Counted from the stretch's first letter, positions 9,358 through 18,452 are shown. The stretch: 61,131 bases of DNA from an uncultured Prevotellaceae bacterium (GCA_902774925.1 CACYKE010000026.1:1-61131), one strand, 5' to 3'. Notes: generated by a model from the letters alone, not told the origin. Numbers and translations: made by a program.

Positions 9358-10188
9358 TTACTCCGCCCGTTCTGCTGTCGCCGTCAAGACTTTGCCGAAA
9401 GGTGCATTAGTCGAGATTGAGGTTGTGGCATCCTGAATGACGAGACCTGCCAACATAAAGCCAAAGATGGCGGTGATGTGGGCAAGAGAACCGTTTGTCT
9501 GAGGCTTGTTGAAGGGTGACGGCACTTCGTCTTCGTCGGACGGTGTGCCTTGGTTGGTCAGTAGTTCGTCGCTATATACGCACTGGAACTTCCGCTTGGG
9601 GAACAGCTTCTCTTTCTTAAACTTGTTACGAAGGGCACGCGCCAAGGGGTCGCCCTTCACTTTCCAGAATTCGGTAATCTGAATGCGTGTAGGATCCAGT
9701 TTCAGAGCAGCACCCATCGATGAAAAGAACTTGGGACCCCTTCTGTCTTCCCCTGTTGAGGGGAAGGATGTGGCAAGAAGAATAAGTGCCGCCTTGTCCT
9801 TCAGTGAGTCGATGGCATCGATGATGTAGTCGTAGTCCTCCAAGTGAAACTCTCCTGCCGTCTCCTCTGTAAAAATCTTCTGCAGGGCCGTAATTTCTGC
9901 AGCGGGATTGATGCTGAGCAGGCGCTCTTTCAATGCCTCCACCTTCACCTGTCCCACGGTCTTCGTCGTTGCCATCAGTTGGCGGTTGATATTCGTGATA
10001 CACACACGGTCCGAGTCTACAATTGTCAACTGCCGGATACCACTGCGCACCAGACTCTCAGCACACCAAGAACCGACACCGCCCACGCCGAAGATAATCA
10101 CCCGTTTCTGGGCGATACGTTCCATTGCCTCGTTGCCTAAGAGCAACTCACTCCTACGAAATATTGCGTCTTGTATTGCCATCGTCAA
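9358..10188 (-). CDS. tcdA: tRNA threonylcarbamoyladenosine dehydratase (ThiF/E1-like)
   Basis: ATP-dependent enzyme that cyclises the t6A modification at tRNA position 37 to ct6A. 276 residues: Rossmann ATP-binding motif GVGGVGSWCAESLVRSG near residue 34, then DSDRVCITNINRQL, DYDYIIDAIDSLKDKAAL and SSMGAALKLDPTRIQITE, all diagnostic of the TcdA/CsdL branch. Between ATSF and KFFSSMGAA there are about ten extra residues (PSTGEDRRGP) encoded by a GC-rich palindrome; this looks like an insertion in a surface loop. Convergent with the VanW gene. The promoter lies just upstream, next to a hairpin at about 10250-10275. Confidence 0.88.
   Translation of the reverse strand: MTMAIQDAIFRRSELLLGNEAMERIAQKRVIIFGVGGVGSWCAESLVRSGIRQLTIVDSDRVCITNINRQLMATTKTVGQVKVEALKERLLSINPAAEITALQKIFTEETAGEFHLEDYDYIIDAIDSLKDKAALILLATSFPSTGEDRRGPKFFSSMGAALKLDPTRIQITEFWKVKGDPLARALRNKFKKEKLFPKRKFQCVYSDELLTNQGTPSDEDEVPSPFNKPQTNGSLAHITAIFGFMLAGLVIQDATTSISTNAPFGKVLTATAERAE
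9747..9766. repeat. REP-like palindrome inside tcdA
   Basis: Perfect 8-bp stem CTTCCCCT / AGGGGAAG with loop GTTG, embedded in the coding sequence where the protein has extra residues compared with what the family usually shows. Confidence 0.6.
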
Positions 10189-10290
10189 TAAGGTTCTTAT
10201 CTTTTCATACTTCGTTTTCTTATGAATCAGGGCGCGAAGGTACGAAAAAAAAGTGAGCTGACCAAACGCCAGCCCACCTTTTTAATTTAA

Positions 10291-10662
10291 AAGGGTCCGA
10301 TAGCCAACGCCCTGTATGTGGCCACCTATGCCGTAGAATCGCTGATAGCCAAGTATGGCCGCGAGACTGAGGAAACGCTGGTGGACAAAGACCGCCGACC
10401 CACGAAGAGCATCATACTGTTCGATATGATGCCCGATGAGTTTAGTCGCGACCAGCTGAAGCAGAAGATGCAAGAGTTGAAGGTACTATCAAAACTGCGG
10501 GATGTAATATGGCGCTGGGCAAAGTCTGGTCTCATTGAGGTGCTGCCCGACGGCAATATCCGCAAAGCGTCTCAAACGCCTCTGGATTCACTTTGCCGTC
10601 CGTCCCTTCGTCAACAGGCGGCGTATAAGGCTGATGAAGGGGTAGGCGAGGCCGTTAAATAA
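10291..10662 (+). pseudogene. C-terminal remnant of a mobile-element (DUF3987/primase-like) gene
   Basis: An open frame without a plausible start that begins right after a stop at 10288. Translation [92 protein letters not shown] resembles, from memory, the end of large primase/helicase-like proteins carried on Bacteroidales mobile elements. No upstream catalytic part exists here: the preceding bases are the tcdA promoter and a hairpin. I take it as the scar of a deleted or inserted element. Family identity is uncertain. Confidence 0.45.
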
Positions 10663-10681
10663 GCAAAATTCGGGCTCATCG

Positions 10682-10713
10682 TTTGGTGGGCTCGGATTTT
10701 TTTCGTACTTTTG
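10682..10713 (+). promoter_or_regulatory. Promoter of the secreted nuclease gene
   Basis: TTTG (10682-10685), 20 bp, TACTTTTG (10706-10713). The resulting leader of roughly 90 nt carries a hairpin (GGCCATTGATG / CATCATGGCC, 10747-10770). Confidence 0.6.
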
Positions 10714-10806
10714 CGCACTGATAGCGCAAGAGACTGCTCACACTCGGCCATTGATGCGAGCATCATGGCCCTCGCTTAACTGCAGCCTTCGCAGGCAAAA
10801 TAGTAT

Positions 10807-11574
10807 ATGAAGATGAAGCTATATAGCATTGTATGTATAGGAGCGGTGGCGGTGGGTGTGCTGGCGTTCAAGGGCCAAAAGGCTGTGGAGCAGTACGAGA
10901 TTCCGGCTCCGCTGAACGACCGTCCTGAGCAGGTGTTGCATCGCAAGGGCTACACGACGTCGTATAACGCGACGACGAAGACGCCGAACTGGGTGGCGTG
11001 GCACCTGACAGCGGCCCATACGCGTGGCAAGCAGCAGCGCAATGAGGAGAAGTTTACGGAGGACGTGGACATTGCCCTGGGCAGCCGTGCCACGGACAAC
11101 GACTACTATAACTCACGCTACGACCGTGGCCACATGTGTCCTGCGGGCGACAACAAGTGGGACAAGGAGGCTATGGCGCAGTCGTTTCTGTTTACGAACA
11201 TCTGTCCGCAGAATCACGGACTGAACAAATATGAATGGAACGACCTGGAAATGCTCTGTCGTGAGTGGGCAAGGAAATATGGTGCTGTGGATATTGTCTG
11301 CGGGCCGTTGTTCAACACGTCAGGCGACCAAAAGACCATCGGGCGCAACAAGGTGTGGGTGCCCGAGGCGTTCTTCAAGGTGGTGCTCTGCAGGAAGGGC
11401 AGTCCGAAGGCCATCGGATTCGTCTATCGCAACGAGGGTAAGAAGCAGGCCATGAAGGATGCCGTGCGTACCGTGGACGAGATAGAACGTCTGACGCGGA
11501 TGGACTTTTTCCCCGCCTTGGACGACAAAACTGAGACGCGCATTGAGGCGCAGGCTAATCTGGCCGACTGGTAA
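10807..11574 (+). CDS. DNA/RNA non-specific endonuclease (NUC1 family), exported
   Basis: 255 residues with an N-terminal signal or anchor (MKMKLYSIVCIGAVAVGVLAF). Non-specific metal-dependent nuclease of the Serratia/NucA type. Active-site signature DRGHMCPAGDN with catalytic His 109 (DRGH 106-109). The second conserved block FLFTNICPQNHGLNKYEWNDLE at about 127-148 supplies the metal-binding Asn. The final residues overlap the 3' end of the convergent MATE gene by 20 bp. Such nucleases scavenge nucleic acids outside the cell or act against competitors; no immunity gene is adjacent, which favours nutrition. Confidence 0.9.
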   Translation: MKMKLYSIVCIGAVAVGVLAFKGQKAVEQYEIPAPLNDRPEQVLHRKGYTTSYNATTKTPNWVAWHLTAAHTRGKQQRNEEKFTEDVDIALGSRATDNDYYNSRYDRGHMCPAGDNKWDKEAMAQSFLFTNICPQNHGLNKYEWNDLEMLCREWARKYGAVDIVCGPLFNTSGDQKTIGRNKVWVPEAFFKVVLCRKGSPKAIGFVYRNEGKKQAMKDAVRTVDEIERLTRMDFFPALDDKTETRIEAQANLADW

Positions 11575-12904
11575 AACGAGAACGCATCATCAGAGTTTGG
11601 AGGATACCGCGCATGGCGAGGTAGATGACGAAGGCCAGCCACAGACCGTGGTTGCCCATAGTGGACTTTGTCAATAGGAAAACGGCAAAGAAGCAGACGG
11701 CAGCGACGAACGACGACAGGAGCATGCCGCGCGTGGCGGTGATGCCGATGAAGATGCCATCCCAGATGAATGCTGCCGCTCCGGCAATGGGTACGAGCCA
11801 CACCCAGGGGAGAAAACGGTCGGCTGCGGCCAGCACCTGTGGTTCGTCGGTCAGCAGGCTTACGATTCCTTGACCAGCCACGACATAGACCAACGTAAAC
11901 AGCAGGGTGACGCCTGCGGCCCAGAGAAACAGACAACGGACGGCATCGCGGAAGGCGGCCGTGTTGCCTGCTCCGTAGGTCTTTCCCCCCAAGGCCTCGC
12001 CGGCATAGGCGAAGCCGTCCATGAAATAGGAGAAGAAGAGGTAGAGCTGCATCATGACCGTATTGACGGAGAGGATGACTGCTCCGCTGCGTGCACCTGC
12101 CGACGTGAAATAGAGGGTGACGGCGACGAGACATAGCGTGCGGAGGAAGATGTCGCGATTGACGACAAAGAACTGATGGATGTTACGCATCAGTCCTTCG
12201 CGTCGGAAATAGGGTAGCAGTCGTCCGTAATATTTCAGCAGCAAGGCTATAGCCGTGAAGAGCCCGACATACTGTGCGATGAGCGTCCCCAGGGCAACAC
12301 CCTCGATTTTCATGCCGAAGCCATAGACCAGCGTCAGCGAGACGAGGATGTTGACAACATTCTGGGTGATGGATATCACCAAGGGAGACTGCGAGTTCTG
12401 CATGCCGATGAACCATCCCAGCAGGCTGTATAGTGCCAGCGACGCCGGCGCTCCCCAGATGACGATATGGAAATAGGTCGTGGCGAGGGGCGCGACATCT
12501 GGCGTAGGACCTATCAGCGCGAATGCCAGCCACCGGATGGGAATCTGTAGCACGAGGAACAATAGGGCGATGGCCATTGCAACAGTCAGCGAACGCACTA
12601 ACAGGCGTGTGACCTCCGTCATGTCGCGTCGTCCCAACGCCTGAGCCGTCATTCCGCTGACGCCCATGCGGAGAAATCCGAAGAGCCAGTAGGCCAGGCT
12701 GAAAATCATGGACGCCACCGCCACCGCACCGATATATACGGGACTGCCCATGTGGCCGACAATGGCCACATCGACGAGTCCCAACAGCGGAACGGTGATG
12801 TTCGACACTATTGAGGGTACTGCGATGCGCAGAATCTTAGTATGCGTGGTCGTCGGCAATCTCCTGTTTGTTGAGCTTTTTCTTGTCGATAGCCCACCAT
12901 GCAT
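11555..12904 (-). CDS. MATE-family multidrug/metabolite exporter
   Basis: About 430-449 residues, 12 hydrophobic segments. MATE features: TKILRIAVPSIVSNITVPLLGLVDVAIVGHMG at the start and a repeated half (PLVISITQNVVNILVSLTLVYGFGMKIEGVALGTLIAQY). Cation-coupled antiport of organic cations or metabolites across the inner membrane. The start is uncertain: the ATG at 12904 lies 68 bp inside cydB, while a TTG at 12859 (LPTTTHTKILRI) would give a family-like N-terminus with a 23-bp overlap. Either way it is translationally coupled to cydB, implying cotranscription with the cytochrome bd genes. The 3' end overlaps the nuclease gene. Confidence 0.85.
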   Translation of the reverse strand: MHGGLSTRKSSTNRRLPTTTHTKILRIAVPSIVSNITVPLLGLVDVAIVGHMGSPVYIGAVAVASMIFSLAYWLFGFLRMGVSGMTAQALGRRDMTEVTRLLVRSLTVAMAIALLFLVLQIPIRWLAFALIGPTPDVAPLATTYFHIVIWGAPASLALYSLLGWFIGMQNSQSPLVISITQNVVNILVSLTLVYGFGMKIEGVALGTLIAQYVGLFTAIALLLKYYGRLLPYFRREGLMRNIHQFFVVNRDIFLRTLCLVAVTLYFTSAGARSGAVILSVNTVMMQLYLFFSYFMDGFAYAGEALGGKTYGAGNTAAFRDAVRCLFLWAAGVTLLFTLVYVVAGQGIVSLLTDEPQVLAAADRFLPWVWLVPIAGAAAFIWDGIFIGITATRGMLLSSFVAAVCFFAVFLLTKSTMGNHGLWLAFVIYLAMRGILQTLMMRSRFTSRPD

Positions 12905-13982
12905 AGACGATGTAGGCTAGGACGAAGGGGATGATGAGACTGACGTAGAACATGGTGCGCAGGGTGAACTCGCTGCTGCACGAATTGGCAATGGTCAGCG
13001 ACGACTGCAGGTCGGCCGTGGAGGGATAATAGGCGGTGCCATTCCATGCCGACATGAGCAGCAGGGGCAGTACGACAAGTACGACGCCAATGCCCGCAGG
13101 CCAGATGCCACCGATGTAATCCTTCGACACGATGGTCTTGCCAATGGCAAAGAGCACCAGCACCACGCCAATGAGCAAGAGGATGGTGAGTGGCCAGAGC
13201 GTGAGGAAATTGTCGAGGTACTTGTAAGGCACTATCGAAATGAGCCCTGACTCGTCGTAGGCATAGCCGTCCTTCAGCAGGAGGTGGACCAGATAAGCCA
13301 CAAACAGCACGAGGAAGGGAACGGCAGCTCCGATGAGCCGAACGCTGGCCCGTGAACGGATGTCCTCGTCGTCAACATTATTAATAATATAGAGGATGCC
13401 CAATACGCGTGCCAGGAACATGACGGCCAGTCCGAACACCAACACCCAGGGGTTGAGCAGGGCGTCGAGACCGTGAGAGGCGTTGGCCCATTGGCTGATG
13501 ACTGGCGTGATGGCACCCGAGTCGACGAGGTTCTCTTTGGCGACTATAAAGTTGGAGCCTTCGAAGAATGTCGCCACTGCACCGCCAAGCAGCAGTGGTC
13601 CTAATAATCCATTGATAACCAGACACATCTGGAAAGTCTTTACACCAAAGATGTTGCCTAGTTTGTTTTGGAATTCGTAGCTGACAGCCTGGACGACGAA
13701 GGTGAAAAGAATAATCATCCAAAGCCAGTAGGCTCCGCCAAACGAGGTGCTGTAGAACAGCGGGAACGAGGCGAAGAAGGCACCGCCGAAGGTGACCAGC
13801 GTGGTGAACGTGAACTCCCACTTACGGCCTGTGGAATTGATGATGAGTCGGCGTCCCTCGTCGGTATATCCCAACGAGCGCACCATCGAGTTGGCACCCT
13901 GAACGAACAACAGGAAAACCAGTAATGCACCAAGGAGTGATACCAGGAAGCACCAGTAGTGCTGTAAGAAATCGTATGTCAT
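12837..13982 (-). CDS. cydB: Cytochrome bd ubiquinol oxidase subunit II
   Basis: 381 residues, hydrophobic throughout (8-9 segments). Second subunit of the high-affinity quinol oxidase that reduces O2 to water, used by gut Bacteroidota under nanoaerobic conditions. Identified by family pattern (YDFLQHYWCFLVSLLGALLVFLLFVQGANSM at the start, VNGLLGPLLLGGAVATFFEG mid-protein, FYVSLIIPFVLAYIVYAWWAI at the end) and by position. Its ATG overlaps the cydA stop by 4 bp (ATGA). The MATE gene overlaps its end. Confidence 0.93.
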   Translation of the reverse strand: MTYDFLQHYWCFLVSLLGALLVFLLFVQGANSMVRSLGYTDEGRRLIINSTGRKWEFTFTTLVTFGGAFFASFPLFYSTSFGGAYWLWMIILFTFVVQAVSYEFQNKLGNIFGVKTFQMCLVINGLLGPLLLGGAVATFFEGSNFIVAKENLVDSGAITPVISQWANASHGLDALLNPWVLVFGLAVMFLARVLGILYIINNVDDEDIRSRASVRLIGAAVPFLVLFVAYLVHLLLKDGYAYDESGLISIVPYKYLDNFLTLWPLTILLLIGVVLVLFAIGKTIVSKDYIGGIWPAGIGVVLVVLPLLLMSAWNGTAYYPSTADLQSSLTIANSCSSEFTLRTMFYVSLIIPFVLAYIVYAWWAIDKKKLNKQEIADDHAY

Positions 13983-15616
13983 GATTTGGGTCCTTTCTTG
14001 ATTTGTTTGAGCATAATGTTAATCTCGACAGCCAGCATGGTGGTGAAGAGGATGAGGAAGAGGATGAAGGTCAGGGCGACGCTGAAACCATCGACGTCGC
14101 TGACGCCAACCCATGTGGGAAGCATGTCCTGAATGGTCCAGGGCTGACGACCGAACTCAGCGACCAGCCAACCGCTCTCGGAGGCGATGTAGGCTAGTGG
14201 CACGAGGATGATAGGCACCCAGTAATGCCATTTTGGCAGTGTGGCGATGGTGCAACGGTCGTCGGCTTCCGTCTCTGGCAGTATGCAGACGATGGCCAGC
14301 AGGCGACGTGTAATGGCTGACAGCCAGGGGATGCGGACAGTCATGATCAGCAGGACGGCAAAGTAGAGGATGAAGATGCAGCCCAGTCCCACCATGATGC
14401 GGAATGCCCAGAAATTGACGGGGACGTAAGGCACGAGGTCGGCCTTGTTCTTGACGTAGCCGTAGCCGAAATACGGCATGTTCTCTTTAATTGTTGAGAG
14501 CTGAGCGTTCAACGTGGCTTCGTCGGCACCTTCGCTCTTGGCCTTACGGTAGGCAGCAAGGGCGGTGATGGCCTGTTTGCCGCGAGCAATCTTCTCGTCG
14601 ACGGACGGCTCGCGTGTGCCGTCGGGCTTGGTATAGCCATTGAGGATGTCGTTGATGCCAGGCACGTAGCCGTGGATGTCGTTGGTAGCCATAAACGACA
14701 GGGCGTAAGGCATCTCAATCTTCAGCGGAGCGGACTCTTCGCTCATGTAGTCGGGCTGAACGAAGGGGTTCACCCAAGCTACGGCGGTAAGACCAATGTC
14801 GGTGCCACCATTGTAGAGTGCCTCCATAGCCGCCAGTTTCATGGGTTGTACCTCGGCAACGCTCTGTGCCGACTTATGTCCAGTCATGGCAGCACCCAAC
14901 GAGGCGATAAGACCTACGATGGCACCAATCTTGATGCTCTCAATGGCCAGTTTCGTCTCGCGTTTCTGCATGAGATACCAGCAGGAAACGGCCACCACGA
15001 AGATGGCTCCGATGATCCAGGCGGAGATGACCGTGTGGCAGAACTTGTCGATGGCAAACGGCGAGAGGGCTACGTCGAAAAACGATACCATCTCGTTGCG
15101 CATGGTGTCAGGATTGAACTCGCAACCAACGGGATACTGCATCCATGCATTGGCCACCAGAATCCACCACGCGGAAATCGTTGCACCCAAGCCTGTGAGC
15201 CATGTGGAGGCGAGGTGGAAGCCGGGAGAGACCTTCTTCCAGCCGAAGAACATCACGGCCACGAAGGTGGACTCCATAAAAAATGCCACGATGCCTTCGA
15301 CGGCCAGTGGTGCGCCGAAGATATCGCCTACGAACCAAGAGTAGTTCGACCAGTTGGTGCCAAACTCAAACTCAAGGATGATACCTGTGGCAACACCCAT
15401 GGCGAAATTGATGCCGAAGAGTTTTTGCCAAAATTGTGCTGTGTTACGCCAGAAGGCGTCACGCTTGCGATACCAGATGGTTTCGCAGATGCCCATGATG
15501 ACAGCCAGTCCGAGGGTCAGCGGAACGAACAGCCAATGGTAGATGGCTGTCAATGCGAATTGTGCTCGTGCCCAGTTGATGGAGCCAGCGTCGATGCTTA
15601 AAAGTAAATCATTCAT
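13979..15616 (-). CDS. cydA: Cytochrome bd ubiquinol oxidase subunit I
   Basis: 545 residues carrying the haem sites. The axial His is H27 in AIYHWLF (equivalent of E. coli H19); GTNWSNYSWFVGDIFGAPLAVEGIVAFFMESTF contains the two conserved Glu (E107, E115) of the proton/haem d channel; FCHTVISAW carries the haem b595/b558 region His. The quinol-binding loop is the stretch around residues 250-390, shorter and differently charged than the E. coli Q-loop. Operon with DUF4492 upstream and cydB downstream. Usual role: respiration at trace oxygen and oxygen detoxification. Confidence 0.95.
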   Translation of the reverse strand: MNDLLLSIDAGSINWARAQFALTAIYHWLFVPLTLGLAVIMGICETIWYRKRDAFWRNTAQFWQKLFGINFAMGVATGIILEFEFGTNWSNYSWFVGDIFGAPLAVEGIVAFFMESTFVAVMFFGWKKVSPGFHLASTWLTGLGATISAWWILVANAWMQYPVGCEFNPDTMRNEMVSFFDVALSPFAIDKFCHTVISAWIIGAIFVVAVSCWYLMQKRETKLAIESIKIGAIVGLIASLGAAMTGHKSAQSVAEVQPMKLAAMEALYNGGTDIGLTAVAWVNPFVQPDYMSEESAPLKIEMPYALSFMATNDIHGYVPGINDILNGYTKPDGTREPSVDEKIARGKQAITALAAYRKAKSEGADEATLNAQLSTIKENMPYFGYGYVKNKADLVPYVPVNFWAFRIMVGLGCIFILYFAVLLIMTVRIPWLSAITRRLLAIVCILPETEADDRCTIATLPKWHYWVPIILVPLAYIASESGWLVAEFGRQPWTIQDMLPTWVGVSDVDGFSVALTFILFLILFTTMLAVEINIMLKQIKKGPKS

Positions 15617-15667
15617 ATTGTTAGGTTTTGTTAGGAATTGTCGGTTTTGTTAAAGAGGGTAGGGATG

Positions 15668-15892
15668 TCAGGGCGAGGCGCGGTCAATCACCTCGGAAGC
15701 GACAAAATCGGGTTCTTCGCCCTCGGCAGCATGCGTCTTCAGGAAATTGGGGAAGAAGAACAACTTCAAGATGACGAAAATGACAAAAAGTTTGATGAGG
15801 ATGATGGCCCACAGTGTCCGTCCCAGTTTCATGGAGCGGAAACCGTCGTAGTATAGGTCGAATACACGATATAAAAAGCCCGTTTTTTTCAT
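15668..15892 (-). CDS. DUF4492 small membrane protein
   Basis: 74 residues with one membrane segment (about 25-48: LWAIILIKLFVIFVILKLFFFPNF) flanked by basic residues. A gene of this family commonly precedes cydA in Bacteroidota, suggesting a small accessory or assembly subunit of the bd oxidase, comparable in role to CydX but unrelated in sequence. It lies 52 bp upstream of cydA on the same strand, behind the shared promoter. Confidence 0.8.
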   Translation of the reverse strand: MKKTGFLYRVFDLYYDGFRSMKLGRTLWAIILIKLFVIFVILKLFFFPNFLKTHAAEGEEPDFVASEVIDRASP

Positions 15893-15936
15893 CCGTTTCA
15901 GGTCTCAGTACGTTAATATTGATGTTAATAATGATG

Positions 15937-16005
15937 CAAATATAGTGAATAAATTGAAAACGAGCAAATTTTCCTTGTGTTTTTCGTAGAAAAATACTAA
16001 CTTTG
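15937..16005. promoter_or_regulatory. Overlapping divergent promoters (cyd operon / efflux operon)
   Basis: Minus strand: TTTG (15965-15968), 20 bp, TATATTTG (15937-15944) for DUF4492-cydAB. Plus strand: TTGT (15975-15978), 19 bp, TAACTTTG (15998-16005) for the coiled-coil gene. The two -33 boxes are only about 6 bp apart, so the polymerases could interfere. Confidence 0.6.
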
Positions 16006-16024
16006 CAGCCAAAATTGAAAAAAT

Positions 16025-16906
16025 ATGGAAAAAAAAGTAGTAAATAGAGCTCTTGTGGGCGTTGTGATCGTTGCTTTGTTGGCAGTGATAGGTTGGTTGG
16101 GTTTTAGTCTGAAACAGGAGAAGCAAACCAATCAGGATATGCAGCAGTTGGCAGAATTGGACAAGCAGGAAATGGAGAAGGAATATCAGAATTTCGCCTT
16201 GCAATACAGCGAGATGAAGACCTATATCAAGAACGACTCCATCATTGCCGAACTGACTCGTGAGCAGGAACACACGCAGAAACTGTTGGAAGAATTGAAA
16301 CGTACGCACGCCAGCGATGCAGCCGAGATTACCCGACTGAAGAAGGAACTGGCCACGGTGCGTGCCGTGTTGCGGTCGTATGTGATACAGATTGACTCGC
16401 TGAACCGTCTGAATCAGGACCTGATGACGGAGAACGACCGTGTACGTACGGCATTGGAGCAGAGCAACCAGCAGAACCAGACGTTGACGACGGAGAAGGC
16501 TTCGTTGTCGGAGAAGGTGGCTATTGCCGCCCAGTTAGACGCTACGAATATCTCGCTGACACCATTGAAGAAGAATGGCAAGGTGGCAAAGAAGATGAAG
16601 GATGCCAAGTCGCTGGGCGTGTCGTTTGTCATCACGAAGAATGTCACCGCCAGCAATGGAACGCGTAACGTCTATGTGCGTGTGATGACGCCAGAGGGTG
16701 AGGTGCTCAACGGCGGAGGCACGTTTGAATATAGTGGTAAGCAGATGGCTTGGTCGATGAAGAAGAGCATCGAATATACAGGTGAGGAAACGTCGTTGAC
16801 GCTCTACTGGACCGTGAACGAATACCTGAGTGGCGGACAGTATAACGTCAGCATTTTCTGCGACGGTCAGGCTATTGGATCGAGGAACTTTACATTTGAA
16901 AAATAA
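16025..16906 (+). CDS. Membrane-anchored coiled-coil protein with C-terminal beta domain
   Basis: 293 residues. One membrane segment at about 11-30 (LVGVVIVALLAVIGWLGFSL) leaves the rest periplasmic. Residues of roughly 33-165 are a Gln/Glu/Leu-rich coiled coil with heptad character, and residues 195-293 form a beta-rich domain (SLGVSFVITKNVTASNGTRNVYVRVMTPEGEVLNGGGTFEYSGKQMAWS). I recognise it as a conserved Bacteroidota protein of unknown function. It is the first gene of the efflux operon, with 3 bp to the TolC-like gene, so a structural or adaptor role for the exporter is possible. Confidence 0.75.
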   Translation: MEKKVVNRALVGVVIVALLAVIGWLGFSLKQEKQTNQDMQQLAELDKQEMEKEYQNFALQYSEMKTYIKNDSIIAELTREQEHTQKLLEELKRTHASDAAEITRLKKELATVRAVLRSYVIQIDSLNRLNQDLMTENDRVRTALEQSNQQNQTLTTEKASLSEKVAIAAQLDATNISLTPLKKNGKVAKKMKDAKSLGVSFVITKNVTASNGTRNVYVRVMTPEGEVLNGGGTFEYSGKQMAWSMKKSIEYTGEETSLTLYWTVNEYLSGGQYNVSIFCDGQAIGSRNFTFEK

Positions 16907-16909
16907 GGA

Positions 16910-18418
16910 ATGAAGAATAAAATCATTGCTTTCTTCCTGCTTGCTGCAGGGCTGCCACAAGGGGCTGTCGCACAACGGCTGCTCTCGCTGGACAGTTGCA
17001 GGGCCATGGCGCTCCGCAACAACAAGCAGCTCAGCATTTCGCGCGTCAAGCAGGAGGTTGCTGCCAATGTGCGTAAGTCGGCACGTACCAAATACCTGCC
17101 ACATGTCAGTGCGTTGGGCGGCTACGAATGGACCAGCAAGGAAATCTCGCTGCTCAGTGACGAGCAGAAGGAGACGCTCTCGAATTTGGGAACTTCGCTG
17201 GCTGGTGGTATTGGAGGAAAAATGGGCGAATTGATGTCGCAGGTGCCGGAAGGTACTTGGCAGATGCTGAATGCAATGGGCATCACCCAGGAAGGCATTG
17301 CCACTAATCTCGGTCAGCTGGCAGCCGGTCTCGGCAGTTCGCTTAACGGTGTAGGCCAAGGGATTGTGGATGCGTTCCATACCGATACGCGAAACATGTT
17401 TGCAGGAGCCGTGATGGTGACGCAGCCTGTGTTTATGGGCGGAGCCATCATCGCTATGAACAAGATGGCCGACCTCGGTGAGGAACTGGCCTGTAACTCT
17501 GCTGAACAGACAAGGCAGCAGACGCTGTATAGCATTGACCAGACCTACTGGCAGGTGGTGTCGTTGCGTCACAAACAGAAGTTGGCAGAGGGTTATCTCG
17601 ACCTGGTGAAGAAGCTGGACAGTGACGTGCAGAAGATGATTCAGGAGGGTGTGGCCACTCGTAGTGAGGGACTGAGTGTCAGCGTAAAGGTCAACGAGGC
17701 CGAGATGATGCTCACCAAGGTGAACGACGGTTTGGTGCTGTCGAAGATGCTGCTTTGCCAGTTGTGCGGAATGCCAGTCTCAGAGCAAATCGTATTGGCT
17801 GACGAAGAGAAAGAAACGTTGGAAGCTGTGGTGGAAGCAGCGCCACGGATGGAAGTGGAACAGGCTTTGGAGAATCGTCCGGAGTTGAGACAACTGCAGA
17901 ATATGGTTGATATGAGCAAGCAGCTGACGAACATCCTGAAGGCTGGCAATCTGCCGCAGGTGATGTTGACGGGTGGCTATCTGGTGTCGAATCCCAATCT
18001 GTATAACGGCTTCCAGCGCAAGTTTGGAGGCGTTTGGAATGTTGGCGTGATGGTTCGTGTCCCTATTTGGAACTGGGGCGATGTGGCTTATAAGGTGCGT
18101 GCCTCGAAAGGTGCAACGACCATTGCACGGCTGAAAATGGACGATGCCCGCGAAAAGATTACCCTGCAGGTGAACCAGAGCAATTTCCAGGTGCAAGAGG
18201 CTAACAAGAAACTGGAGATGGCGAAGGTCAATATCCAGAAAGCCGACGAGAACCTGCGTACGGCCAATCTCGGATTCAGGGAAGGAGTTATTTCGTCGAC
18301 TACTGTGATGGAGGCTCAGACGGCATGGTTGCAGGCCCAGTCGCAGAAGATAGATGCAGAGATAGATGTCAAGCTCAGTCAGGTGAACCTGCAGAAGGCC
18401 CTTGGCACATTAGATTAA
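16910..18418 (+). CDS. TolC-family outer membrane efflux channel
   Basis: 502 residues with a signal peptide (MKNKIIAFFLLAAGLPQGAVAQ). Two structurally repeated halves of long amphipathic helices: first with LSLDSCRAMALRNNKQLSISRVKQEVAANVRKSARTKYLPHVSALGGYEW, second with ENRPELRQLQNMVDMSKQLTNILKAGNLPQVMLTGGYLV and NLRTANLGFREGVISSTTVMEAQTAWLQAQSQKIDAEIDVKLSQVNLQKALG. Forms the trimeric outer membrane exit duct for the HlyD/ABC-2 system that follows. The region 165-245 (Gly-rich, LGSSLNGVGQGIVDAFHTDTRNMFAGAVMV) is an unusually long insert for the family. Confidence 0.9.
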   Translation: MKNKIIAFFLLAAGLPQGAVAQRLLSLDSCRAMALRNNKQLSISRVKQEVAANVRKSARTKYLPHVSALGGYEWTSKEISLLSDEQKETLSNLGTSLAGGIGGKMGELMSQVPEGTWQMLNAMGITQEGIATNLGQLAAGLGSSLNGVGQGIVDAFHTDTRNMFAGAVMVTQPVFMGGAIIAMNKMADLGEELACNSAEQTRQQTLYSIDQTYWQVVSLRHKQKLAEGYLDLVKKLDSDVQKMIQEGVATRSEGLSVSVKVNEAEMMLTKVNDGLVLSKMLLCQLCGMPVSEQIVLADEEKETLEAVVEAAPRMEVEQALENRPELRQLQNMVDMSKQLTNILKAGNLPQVMLTGGYLVSNPNLYNGFQRKFGGVWNVGVMVRVPIWNWGDVAYKVRASKGATTIARLKMDDAREKITLQVNQSNFQVQEANKKLEMAKVNIQKADENLRTANLGFREGVISSTTVMEAQTAWLQAQSQKIDAEIDVKLSQVNLQKALGTLD

Positions 18419-18452
18419 AGTTCTTGCCAAGGCAAGCGTACTAAAGAAACGA

